64,000 nucleotides of DNA from Haliclystus octoradiatus (taxonomy: Eukaryota; Cnidaria; Staurozoa; Stauromedusae; Haliclystidae), in contig OU744448.1 of assembly GCA_916610825.1 (NCBI GenBank), positions 27,302,107 through 27,366,106 on the forward strand, read 5' to 3'. A program made the translations under genes and the position numbers. Of this stretch, positions 1 through 7,940 are shown piece by piece (within the stretch, counting starts at the first letter, position 1; each line of letters starts with the position of its first letter). Under the pieces are notes generated by a model that was not told where the DNA came from, did no database searches, and saw nothing but the letters and a program-made list of their open reading frames with translations.

Positions 1-330
1 CAACACGGCACTTATTGAAGGTTGTTTACCTTTGCTCAGCTTTACCTTTACTGTGTAGCCGCATAGTAGATGTGTATTTCCGAAACATTATCTCGTAACA
101 TATGTGATTGCACAATTACATATTCCATAATCTACTAAACCATGAAAAAAAAGACACATTGATGACGTCTACGCGTTGTTTCAGCAACACGGCACTTATT
201 GAAGGCTATTTACCTTTGTTCAGCTTTACCTTTACCATGAAGCCGCATAGTAGATGTGTATTTCCAAAACTCTATCTCCTAACATATGTGATTGCACAGT
301 TACATATTTCATAATCTACTAAACATAAAT
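1..330. repeat. Two tandem copies of a ~184-bp unit at the Polinton left side
   Basis: The segment beginning caacacggcacttattgaag at position 1 recurs at 185 with a few substitutions, and both copies run on to a shared stretch ending near tctactaaac. The repeat may be subterminal, or part of a terminal inverted repeat whose outer part lies outside the window. No matching inverted copy is seen at the right side. Confidence 0.8.
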
Positions 331-412
331 AAACAAGACAAAGTTCATTTCAATTTCGACCGTCAAATGATGACCTTATTTGCCTAACCTTTGACCCCTT
401 TAATCTCAAAAT

Positions 413-600
413 GCTATAAAAGTGGATTGAATCCGGTTTTTTACATCATGAAGTAGAATGAGAAACAATCAACTCAACGACAAGCTCTGTTTGTTTGATT
501 TATTCTCAAACTGGGAAAGTACATCTATTACAACACTGGAACTATCAACTAATATAAATTGAAAGCAAGTACAACTGGAAAGAAATACAAGGTAAGATCT
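413..600 (+). promoter_or_regulatory. Plus-strand TATA box and possible non-coding first exon
   Basis: A TATA box (ctataaaag, about 413-421) lies on the plus strand. About 175 bases further on there is a good splice donor (caaggtaagat, near 592). The same TATA context recurs before the polymerase gene at about 7284. The minus-strand capsid genes end just downstream, so this promoter points into them from behind. What it drives is not clear; a spliced leader for a downstream plus-strand gene is one possibility. This is inference from motifs only. Confidence 0.35.
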
Positions 601-675
601 CAAACAAAAATATTTTAAATGCTAGTAATATGTGATTAAAAGACATGACCATTCTAGATTGTCATGATTGTGTTA

Positions 676-1182
676 TCATTGCATGAGAAGGCTCCGAACA
701 GTTTGTGTCAATATAAAACCAGCATCCTCTTCTATTGACCTCTGGTAGCCTGGAAACGTAGCGTTGACAAAATCTCTCACAATCTGGTCGTTAAGTAATC
801 TATCCGTTGGATGGAAATAGTCTCGTAGAATATCATGCAATTCTTTATGACGACATAACAAGAATCCAAAGAACAATGCATACTCTGCACATACAGCTGA
901 GAAGTTATCTTGCAACTGCCAATTATCAATATAACTCAAATAGTTTCCCATCGTCTTTAGCTTGTGTTCCACATTGTAAATTTGAGGGGATTTCCCATAA
1001 GAGTCCACAAACACCACATGACCACACCCATCTAAATAGCAAAGCAGCCAATGTTCTCCGCTCATCCAACTAGGTTCCGAATTGAATACAAAAACAGCTT
1101 TCTGATGTTTTCTAACGGGCGTCCAGTCCAGAGCCATAAACTGGTCATGAGCAAACACCCCTGCCGTGTCTAAATGATTCAT
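676..1182 (-). CDS. Polinton adenovirus-type cysteine protease (PRO)
   Basis: A maturation protease of the adenain/Ulp1-like fold. It is expected to cut capsid precursor proteins during virion assembly. Visible active-site elements fit the family: His44 in the EHW motif, Asp60 in VFVDSYG, Gln91 before the last block, and Cys98 in SAVCAEYALFFG, giving the family order His-Asp-Gln-Cys. At 168 residues it is somewhat shorter than adenovirus protease (about 200), and related sequence may extend upstream of the first methionine, so the start is uncertain. It is the last gene of the minus-strand capsid cluster, directly downstream of the major capsid gene, as is usual for Polintons. Confidence 0.85.
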   Translation of the reverse strand: MNHLDTAGVFAHDQFMALDWTPVRKHQKAVFVFNSEPSWMSGEHWLLCYLDGCGHVVFVDSYGKSPQIYNVEHKLKTMGNYLSYIDNWQLQDNFSAVCAEYALFFGFLLCRHKELHDILRDYFHPTDRLLNDQIVRDFVNATFPGYQRSIEEDAGFILTQTVRSLLMQ

Positions 1183-1237
1183 GTAACCATCACGGGATAG
1201 AATTTCTGTGAGCTCTCGAGTATTGATGACGGTTTGT

Positions 1238-2575
1238 TCAATAGTCTGTCAATACGTTGCGATTTTTATCAATACTAATGCAATTGTCAAAATCGGCATA
1301 GAGTAGGATGGATACGGAATTTGGGAGGGGTCCGGCAAATTCCAAATTGACAGATAGATCTCCGGTGACCTTTGGCTCTTGAAACCCGCTCTCGTTAGCA
1401 GACGGACTAATATGAAAGCCAAAAATACTGTACCCGTCATTAAAGTCCTCCCGTTGTATATTGAGAGGCTCGTCTAGGAATATTCTAGAAGAGGTTGTAA
1501 ATAGACTCATGTAGCCATCTAGGTAATCTTGGGTCTTGAAATTGAATTTCATAGGTCTTCCCGGTGTGCTTTTTCCATTCACGTAAACACCCATACTGGT
1601 GAGATCGTAATGCTTGAAATTGAAAGGGTTCTGTTTGTAGTCTCCGGAAAAGGCAGTGTTATCCACCATGGCTAGAAAGACTCTCGTGGGGAGTGCCCCA
1701 ACAATGGCATGTTGCCAAGAGACACTCGTAACATTAGCAGCAATACTATGACTTTTTACCACAACACGATTGAGAGGATACTTGGCATTCTGACTAGACA
1801 GACGTTTTTGAACAGAAAGGAACTGGTGTGGAGTCAGGATTTGTTTTCTAGCGCAGAACGTCACTTCTAACAGTTTGACTTTGTAATTTGCATCATTGTC
1901 ATCACTCATTAGGACAAAGGCGTCCTTCTGCCTGTGCAGTACTATTTTCAGGGGTACGCCGTTAAGCAACAGACGAGGCTGATGGAGTAAATCACTATTG
2001 AGACGACCACGGAGCTCAAGCACCTGACCTTTTGATGTGTAACTCGCCCTCTCTTTGAGTCCTTCGTTTTGACCATTCGGGTCACTGACGTCCATGAATT
2101 TCGGGGTGTCCTTTCTCCATAGCCCCATGGATAGTTGAGACTCACACGTGTCTTTGCTGTAACTTAGCAAGCTCTCAAACATGCTTCTGTAGGCATGGGT
2201 TCTGGTCGCACTTGAGACAGTACGACCGCCTAGATTAACATCCACTTGAGACCATAGACTGGCAATGGGATTATTTACTAATCCGACGTGATGTGTGTCT
2301 TCGACAGGCGATCCATCACCTTTGACTATCCTCAATCGCACTTTCAAATAGCTATAGGCAAGATCGATGAACTGATCTGAAGAATTATTTATCTGAAATT
2401 CGATGGGACCCCCGTCAGCAATACTATTCAAAGGGAAATGTTCTTCCATTTGACCACTTTGAATCACAGCTTGAACATAAGCCGGCTCAAATAATTCTAC
2501 TTCGGACAGCAAGCACTCTGCTCCGATAGTGGCGTCTTTCTCCATGATGATGATGATGATGATGATGGTATTCAA
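1238..2575 (-). CDS. Polinton major capsid protein (double jelly-roll, PY)
   Basis: A 445-residue protein whose sequence and place match the Polinton major capsid protein. The family folds as a double jelly roll and forms the hexons of an icosahedral shell. Typical parts seen: an N-terminal block with EFQINNSSDQFIDLAYSYL, a middle block with NPIASLWSQVDVNLGG, and a beta-rich second half ending in NLEFAGPLPNSVSILLYADF. The first residues come from an ATG-repeat run (MNTIIIIIIIMEKD), so the true start may be the second methionine, at MEKDATIG. It overlaps the stop of the upstream basic protein gene by 4 bases, pointing to a compact, co-transcribed virion cluster. Assignment is by family resemblance, not by structure. 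Confidence 0.85.
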   Translation of the reverse strand: MNTIIIIIIIMEKDATIGAECLLSEVELFEPAYVQAVIQSGQMEEHFPLNSIADGGPIEFQINNSSDQFIDLAYSYLKVRLRIVKGDGSPVEDTHHVGLVNNPIASLWSQVDVNLGGRTVSSATRTHAYRSMFESLLSYSKDTCESQLSMGLWRKDTPKFMDVSDPNGQNEGLKERASYTSKGQVLELRGRLNSDLLHQPRLLLNGVPLKIVLHRQKDAFVLMSDDNDANYKVKLLEVTFCARKQILTPHQFLSVQKRLSSQNAKYPLNRVVVKSHSIAANVTSVSWQHAIVGALPTRVFLAMVDNTAFSGDYKQNPFNFKHYDLTSMGVYVNGKSTPGRPMKFNFKTQDYLDGYMSLFTTSSRIFLDEPLNIQREDFNDGYSIFGFHISPSANESGFQEPKVTGDLSVNLEFAGPLPNSVSILLYADFDNCISIDKNRNVLTDY

Positions 2576-2997
2576 GAGAATATATCCGTGGACCCGCTGG
2601 ACTTTGCTCCTTTCTTTTTCTTTCGAGATACAGACTTTTTCGATGATGTTGTTCGTCCTTTCAGTGTGCCTGCTCGATACGAACTGCGGTTGTTCGTCTT
2701 GCTCTTGAGTTTTATACGTTTTATCGGTGGTTGTGAGAAGACATCGGTCACCATATCACCCAACGTCTCTTGACCACGTCTTTTCAGTGAAGTGCTCAGG
2801 TCCATACCACTTCCCACATCACCGAGCACGTCTACTCCAGTTCTAAGTGCTCTCTTTCCTGCTGACAAGAGTCCACGTTTAACCATAGGGGCCACGGATC
2901 GGATGAGGGACTTGAACATACCACCTAGACCAGAGCCACCTCGTTGCCTTCGCGGATGCATCATCCTACGACTAGGATCCATGTACCAGTTGTACAT
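2572..2997 (-). CDS. Polinton small basic virion protein (PW-like)
   Basis: A 141-residue, very basic protein. The N-terminal third has an Arg/Gly-rich stretch and an amphipathic segment (GLGGMFKSLIRSVAPMV), and the C-terminal third is Lys/Arg/Ser-rich. Proteins of this type sit between penton and hexon genes in Polintons and resemble adenovirus core or pVI/pX-like proteins in composition. A role in DNA condensation or membrane lysis is inference. The gene overlaps the major capsid start by 4 bases. A leader of about 80 bases separates it from the minor capsid gene. Confidence 0.65.
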   Translation of the reverse strand: MYNWYMDPSRRMMHPRRQRGGSGLGGMFKSLIRSVAPMVKRGLLSAGKRALRTGVDVLGDVGSGMDLSTSLKRRGQETLGDMVTDVFSQPPIKRIKLKSKTNNRSSYRAGTLKGRTTSSKKSVSRKKKKGAKSSGSTDIFS

Positions 2998-3078
2998 TGT
3001 TAATATTTTTAAATAAAAATCGATTTCTTCTGTTATTGACCTTTCTTTCTCCTACAGACAATGCCTGTCTCGGTTCGG

Positions 3079-3852
3079 CTACTCATAGAAACGGACAGGA
3101 CTTCTTTTGAAGAGCAGGGTCACTAAGCTCTCCCCTCGCTGGAATGACACGAGATCGCCAGTGTCTGTTGTTATATACACACCAATCGTGTGTATCTCTG
3201 TCTGACTCAAAGGTGAAAATTGTGGGTTGGTAAATTTCAGGCTTACAGATTCACCGTGTGCCCCTCGAATGGGTACCACTTTAAGGAGAGGGGCAGAGAC
3301 GTTTCCAACGTGTTGGTTTTTAATGATGTCTGTATAAACATAAAGTGAATTAAAGCCGTCCTCCATTGACGTCATAAATGGTGAGTCTTGTACCCAGTTA
3401 CCACCATCCAACAGTGCTTTGCGCGGAAATCCGAGTAAGTAGCTGATATCCGAATTCTCAAAATCCAGCTTGCAGCCGGATGGTATGACAACGGTGGTGT
3501 GACCCGAGGATTTATTGTAGTTTATTTTCACTGTCGGCATCGTAGTTGTTCCCAGACCTGCTTCTTTCAGAGCTTGAATAACGTCTCCGGTTGATCCGTA
3601 ATAACCCGGAGCAAGGGTCAGTGGATACGTTGTGCTTCCATCCGTTATCTGAATCCTGTTAAATCCCTTTCTGACGTTGTACCAAGTACGAGGATATCGT
3701 ATTTCGGATAGCGCCACTTCCCAATGCCCCTTTAACGTCAAAGGCTTGGACAACTTGATTTGAAAACTCGATGCTTTATTATCTGGATGCAAATCAAGGT
3801 TGCAGTTGCTAGCAAGCGTGACATAAAACTCTGTGATCTTGTCAACATTCAT
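3079..3852 (-). CDS. Polinton minor capsid (penton-like) protein PX
   Basis: A 257-residue protein with the N-terminal pattern typical of the Polinton penton protein: FYVTLASNCNLDLHPDN, then LTLKGHWEVALSEIRYPRTW. The family is a single jelly roll that closes the fivefold vertices of the capsid. The rest is beta-rich, with alternating hydrophobic residues and no membrane segment. The start codon overlaps the stop of the integrase gene by 4 bases, so both are likely on one transcript. Confidence 0.82.
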   Translation of the reverse strand: MNVDKITEFYVTLASNCNLDLHPDNKASSFQIKLSKPLTLKGHWEVALSEIRYPRTWYNVRKGFNRIQITDGSTTYPLTLAPGYYGSTGDVIQALKEAGLGTTTMPTVKINYNKSSGHTTVVIPSGCKLDFENSDISYLLGFPRKALLDGGNWVQDSPFMTSMEDGFNSLYVYTDIIKNQHVGNVSAPLLKVVPIRGAHGESVSLKFTNPQFSPLSQTEIHTIGVYITTDTGDLVSFQRGESLVTLLFKRSPVRFYE

Positions 3853-4952
3853 GTTCCTTCGATGTCAGATGCTAGAACCCAGGAGTCAAATTCAGGTCCG
3901 TAGCCTAGCCAGCGGACAAAATATTGAGTCTGATTATCTTTGGTCTTTCTCTTTCTGATGATCCTCTCGATCCTGTATACCTGAGGGTCTTTCACCAACT
4001 GCAGCTCTTCTCGGTAAAATGTTCCAATTATGGGTTCACCGTTGAAATCTTCAAGCTTGTACACCGGCAATCTACCATCGACAATATGTTTTATCTTGAA
4101 TAGTTCTTCTGTCCAACCAGACAAATAGCTCTTGCGGAACAATGTTCTCTTGTGACTGATCCGCACGGTGTCACCAATGCCAAGCCGTTTGCTTCGACTT
4201 GAAGGTCTCTCTTCCAATCTCTTGTGCTCGTAGATGTTGATCCAGGCCTCTATCTCGTTGTCCGGGGTGACATCGATGGGTCTCATCTTGATTGAACGAT
4301 GATAAGCTTTGTTATATCTTGCCGTTAGGGATTGCAAAACCGGAAGATACCGACGTGTATTGTTTTTTGTGAAATAGGCAAACAGTAAGTTCTTGAAGGT
4401 CCTGTTGACTCTCTCTACGACCGAAGCCTTCTTTTCACTTTTTGTCGAGAACAGTTTGATGCCGTTAGACCTCAAAAGCTGTAGGAAAGTTCGATTATAA
4501 AATTCTGTTCCCTCGTCACTCTGAATTCTCTTGGGTTGACGGCCCGATCTTAATATCTTGACAAATGCCTTTGTGAGTTCTGCTCCGGTTTTGGTTTTCA
4601 AGGGCTGCACCCACAGGAACTTAGACAGTACGTCAATGCACATTAGCAAATATCTTGTGCCGTTGTTGACCCTGGACAATTTGCTCAGGTCTACTAGGTC
4701 CACGACCCATTGTTCGTCCATGCTATAGACGACGACAGGGCGAGTTTTGAAGTTCTTCCTAGAAAGGTGATGTAAAGAGTATGTCCGCTGGGTCTTCAGC
4801 CATTCGGTCACCTGCTCCCTAGTCAATAGAGGAAGTACTTTCTTAGCCTCACGAAACAGACTTTCTCTTCCAGAATAAGCAGCTGGACTGTCCAGGTCAT
4901 AGTATAGACTTTCCAACTGAGTGGAGGTGGTCTTATCGATTGTAGAACTCAT
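3849..4952 (-). CDS. Polinton integrase (DDE, rve family) with C-terminal chromodomain
   Basis: A 367-residue retroviral-type integrase that inserts the element into host DNA. The catalytic core runs from about residue 80 to 230: first Asp in WVVDLVDLSK, second Asp in QSDEGTEFYN, and Glu in KASVVERVNRTFKN. A C-terminal SH3-like part is followed by a chromodomain (about 320-365: YRIERIIRKRK, then QYFVRWLGY and FDSWVLASDI). Chromodomains on integrases can guide insertion toward methylated-histone chromatin; whether this one does is inference. The gene overlaps its upstream neighbour by 20 bases. Confidence 0.92.
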   Translation of the reverse strand: MSSTIDKTTSTQLESLYYDLDSPAAYSGRESLFREAKKVLPLLTREQVTEWLKTQRTYSLHHLSRKNFKTRPVVVYSMDEQWVVDLVDLSKLSRVNNGTRYLLMCIDVLSKFLWVQPLKTKTGAELTKAFVKILRSGRQPKRIQSDEGTEFYNRTFLQLLRSNGIKLFSTKSEKKASVVERVNRTFKNLLFAYFTKNNTRRYLPVLQSLTARYNKAYHRSIKMRPIDVTPDNEIEAWINIYEHKRLEERPSSRSKRLGIGDTVRISHKRTLFRKSYLSGWTEELFKIKHIVDGRLPVYKLEDFNGEPIIGTFYREELQLVKDPQVYRIERIIRKRKTKDNQTQYFVRWLGYGPEFDSWVLASDIEGT

Positions 4953-5148
4953 CTGCCGCGTCTGGATGTGGACAGTCTATCTCGTCGAAGCCGTCCGGTT
5001 GATCTTCCGACTCTTCCAAACCATCCGTCTCGGACGTATGAAGATTGATTTCAGATGAACAGCAGATAAAGATACACTTTAGTTTCTCGAGTAGTTCTCT
5101 TGCATTAAATTGAAATGACATCTTATCATTACAACATCCCACTCTCAA
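4933..5148 (-). CDS. Small acidic Polinton ORF of unknown function
   Basis: A 71-residue reading frame between the 288-residue gene and the integrase. The second half is very acidic (DGLEESEDQPDGFDEIDC), with paired cysteines in the first half. It overlaps the integrase start by 20 bases. I recognise no family. Its place in a tightly packed cluster is the main reason to keep it. It could also be an unused leader of the integrase. Confidence 0.35.
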   Translation of the reverse strand: MRVGCCNDKMSFQFNARELLEKLKCIFICCSSEINLHTSETDGLEESEDQPDGFDEIDCPHPDAADEFYNR

Positions 5149-5193
5149 ATGACAATGCTAAATATCTACATGTAAGTTATATCTGATTCAATT

Positions 5194-6060
5194 CTATCGC
5201 CTGGAGGCCGTAGAAGACAGCCACGGTAACTTTTTTGCCGCCTTGAAAGGGATTCTCGACTTGGGAGAGAACGCCCCTCTCACACGCTTTCTCGCCGTTT
5301 TCAGAGGTGCAACGTTCTCGACGCTTCCATCACTTTCAACGTCTTCAAATGTCACGTCACTGCCATGATTATCATCATCATCATCACTGGTCTTTCGTGA
5401 CTTGGTGCCTTGCTTGTAGGATCGTACACTCTGCAATCGTTTTTTATTCTTGATCCAATCCATGGGCACGTTGATCTGAGCTAAAGTCTTGGAAAATAAG
5501 GCTTTGTGAAATTCAGGTATATGGTCATCATCCCCCTTTCTAGTGCGCAATATATTCAGTACCAAGTCGGTGACATTTGAACCGGGAATGACCCGACCCT
5601 TGTAGATGAGCTCTCCACGATCGTTCCACCCCGCGATTCCCTTGTTGTTCTTGATGGCCTTCAGTAGTTTTTCTCCTTGTGGACGTAGAGATTTGGGGAG
5701 TGAATCCACTGTGACGACTTCAATATAATTTCCTCCCTCACTTTTACCCTCTTTGTCCTCCCTAGAGCTGGGGGATGCCTCTTCTCTGACACCGCTTATA
5801 TTGAGCTTTACAGGTACAGGTTTCGGTGTTGTAACTGCTTTTCGCCAATGCTGAAACTCGTTGAGATCCTCTACGTATTGCTGAACCTTTTGATCTTCTG
5901 GTACGTCTTCACGTCGTAGGTTTGCCTCGATGTCCTTGTGCGCTGTCATCATGGCATGTTTCTCCGGATTCAGTATTGCTTTGCTGTCCGTCTTTGATAT
6001 CAAAGAATCGTACATCTCGGGTGAGATCACTACGTGTCTTCTAAAGTGGGTGGACATCAC
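5194..6060 (-). CDS. Conserved Polinton protein of unknown function
   Basis: A 288-residue protein. A helical N-terminal part (about 1-95) is followed by a low-complexity linker. A conserved block (about 120-205) contains LPKSLRPQGEKLLKAIK, then WNDRGELIYKGRVIPGSN and a Leu-rich helix. The C-terminal tail alternates acidic (DDDDDNHGSD) and basic, nuclear-localisation-like runs (TARKRVRGAFSPKSR). As I recall, the WNDxGE...YxG...GSN block occurs in other animal Polintons in the same place, between ATPase and integrase, but no function is known to me. It abuts the 105-residue gene. Confidence 0.7.
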   Translation of the reverse strand: MMSTHFRRHVVISPEMYDSLISKTDSKAILNPEKHAMMTAHKDIEANLRREDVPEDQKVQQYVEDLNEFQHWRKAVTTPKPVPVKLNISGVREEASPSSREDKEGKSEGGNYIEVVTVDSLPKSLRPQGEKLLKAIKNNKGIAGWNDRGELIYKGRVIPGSNVTDLVLNILRTRKGDDDHIPEFHKALFSKTLAQINVPMDWIKNKKRLQSVRSYKQGTKSRKTSDDDDDNHGSDVTFEDVESDGSVENVAPLKTARKRVRGAFSPKSRIPFKAAKKLPWLSSTASRR

Positions 6061-6377
6061 TACAGAAGAGCATTGGCTAAAAGCTTTATCAGTGCACCTA
6101 TAGGTCCACCTCCTTTCTGGTTAACCAATAAATTGCGTTTAGTTTTCACCGATTGCTTGGGCTTGACAAGTTTTCTCAGCAAGTTTCGATGTTTAAACAG
6201 CTTTTTCTTTTGGTCGGGCTTGATGGGGATTCGACCTTTCAACACGTTGAGAACTATATCGCAAATGGAATGGATGAGCTCTGGGCTGGCGACCTTGAGG
6301 AATTGTTGCTGATCTTTGTGTTTGCACGTCGTCAGCGCCTTCAGTATAGGTAGGTTCTTCTTCACTCTATGCGTCAT
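6060..6377 (-). CDS. Small Polinton protein, basic with hydrophobic Gly-rich tail
   Basis: A 105-residue protein: a helical part with ASPELIHSICDIVLNVLKGR, a Lys/Arg-rich middle, and a GGGPIGALIKLLANALL tail. Small proteins of this layout recur in Polintons and adintovirus-like elements. The tail looks membrane-active, comparable in composition to adenovirus pVI/pX-type peptides, but this is analogy. It lies between the ATPase and the 288-residue gene and shares its end with the latter. Confidence 0.65.
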   Translation of the reverse strand: MTHRVKKNLPILKALTTCKHKDQQQFLKVASPELIHSICDIVLNVLKGRIPIKPDQKKKLFKHRNLLRKLVKPKQSVKTKRNLLVNQKGGGPIGALIKLLANALL

Positions 6378-6470
6378 GTCCGCGTGGAGGCGCTGTTGTG
6401 CATGTCACCGTGGTATGTTAGCAACTGACAGAGAGACATTTATCTGCACGAGATATGTAGGTACAAGGCA

Positions 6471-7106
6471 TCACGTTCGCTCCTGATAGTTGTGATGTGG
6501 GAACTCGTCTGGCAGTATTCTGGCCCGAATGCGAAACTTTTCCGGCGTGGTCGATTTAAAGTCGAGAAATAGATAAGAATGCGGTTCTCTGACAGCGTCT
6601 TGATAGGCCTGTTGTAGGAATGTGATGTTGTGAGGGCTGATTTGTTTGGCTAGATGGGTAAACTGCGAGGCATCTCTCGGGTTCTTAAAGATGATCATGT
6701 AGTCCGAGTTTCGTGATATCAATCGCTGGTCTTTGTGAAACAGATCTTGTGTTAGCATGGCCACACTCATATTGTCGTGACGACCCTTGAAAAACAACTC
6801 GGCGATTCTTCCATCCTTGCACTTGTCCATCATGTCGTCTAGCACAACCAGAGTGTTCGTTTTGAGGTCGAGCATGGATGTCAAATCGTTGGGAAGACCT
6901 TCGATGTACTTGACTGCCATCTTTAGCTTCATCAATTCATCGTAGAGCTTGGGTTGATGTTTGGTGTAGCACCAGATAACTTGGTTGATATCGGGGGTGA
7001 TCATCACGTCTCCGTATTTCAGCAGCCTTTTCATAAACTCTGTCTTCCCCGAGCCCCGCGTCCCCGAGACTAACATGCTGAACGGATGATGCAATCTCAC
7101 GTCCAT
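6471..7106 (-). CDS. Polinton DNA-packaging ATPase (FtsK/HerA-type, A32-like)
   Basis: A 211-residue P-loop ATPase expected to pump element DNA into capsids. Walker A is GTRGSGKT (residues 14-21). Walker B is LVVLDDMMD (about 87-95), followed by a sensor-like GRHDNMSVAMLTQDLF and an Arg-containing block (RNSDYMIIFKNPRD). Size and motif spacing fit the family. It is the first gene of the minus-strand virion cluster and faces away from the polymerase across a 190-base promoter region. Confidence 0.93.
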   Translation of the reverse strand: MDVRLHHPFSMLVSGTRGSGKTEFMKRLLKYGDVMITPDINQVIWCYTKHQPKLYDELMKLKMAVKYIEGLPNDLTSMLDLKTNTLVVLDDMMDKCKDGRIAELFFKGRHDNMSVAMLTQDLFHKDQRLISRNSDYMIIFKNPRDASQFTHLAKQISPHNITFLQQAYQDAVREPHSYLFLDFKSTTPEKFRIRARILPDEFPHHNYQERT

Positions 7107-7292
7107 GGTTCACTGCAATGGCCAGAATCTGACTCGTTTTCACTACCCCGCTTTTGTTTATACAAATCTGACAAAGAGAAAGGCTTGCCTGGGCTTGTCT
7201 GTATTGTCAGTTGTCACGTGTCAGTCTTGACCATATTTGTAATGTAGATTACCTTATTTGGTTACCTTATGTATACCCTCAGGCTATAAAAG
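7107..7292. promoter_or_regulatory. Divergent promoter region between ATPase and polymerase
   Basis: The 186-base gap separates the minus-strand ATPase start from the plus-strand polymerase start. A plus-strand TATA box (ctataaaag, about 7283-7291) is clear. No equally clear minus-strand TATA box was found. A T-rich tract follows the plus TATA box. Confidence 0.55.
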
Positions 7293-7892
7293 TTGACTGA
7301 TATTGCTCATTTTTTTTTCATTGACAGCTGCCCTCACCATCTGTCTCTTGAAGAAGCACCGGGAAAAGATAGAATGCCTTACAGATGTCAATCATGTCAG
7401 AAAAGATTTACAAAGAAATCTTCGCTCAAGAGACACATCATGGAGGTACATGGAAGCAGGAATTTCAAGTGTCCAACCTGCTTGGTTGATTTCTCACGGA
7501 AAGAGCATCTTAAAAATCACGCTTCTATTTGCAAAAGGAATCTAGTAGGAAAGTCAACCAATTCTCAAGATAACACAGAGACCATCCCACAAAAGACTAG
7601 TGTTTCACTCCCGAGCGGGCCTGTGCCTAGCAATGACATTGTCATCGTGGGAGACTTCAAAGATAACCTGCCACAGTCCGATGATGAGAATGATATCGTT
7701 AATCACGACTATTACATGGATCGAGTGCGTTATGAGCTTGGTGCAGATGATGCCGTCTCAGACAAGGTAAAAATATTGTACAAACATTATGTCTGTTGAA
7801 ACCCTGCAAAAGAAATTTTGAGATACCATTGGTCCGCTCAATATTTTATTTCTCGTTTTGTTTTCAACTCATTGTTATTCAGGTTGTTCCAG

Positions 7893-7940
<48 letters not shown>

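Noticed and set aside
1948-3016. Several 60-75-residue frames opposite or offset to the capsid genes
   Set aside because: They are shadows of the true capsid frames with no own features.
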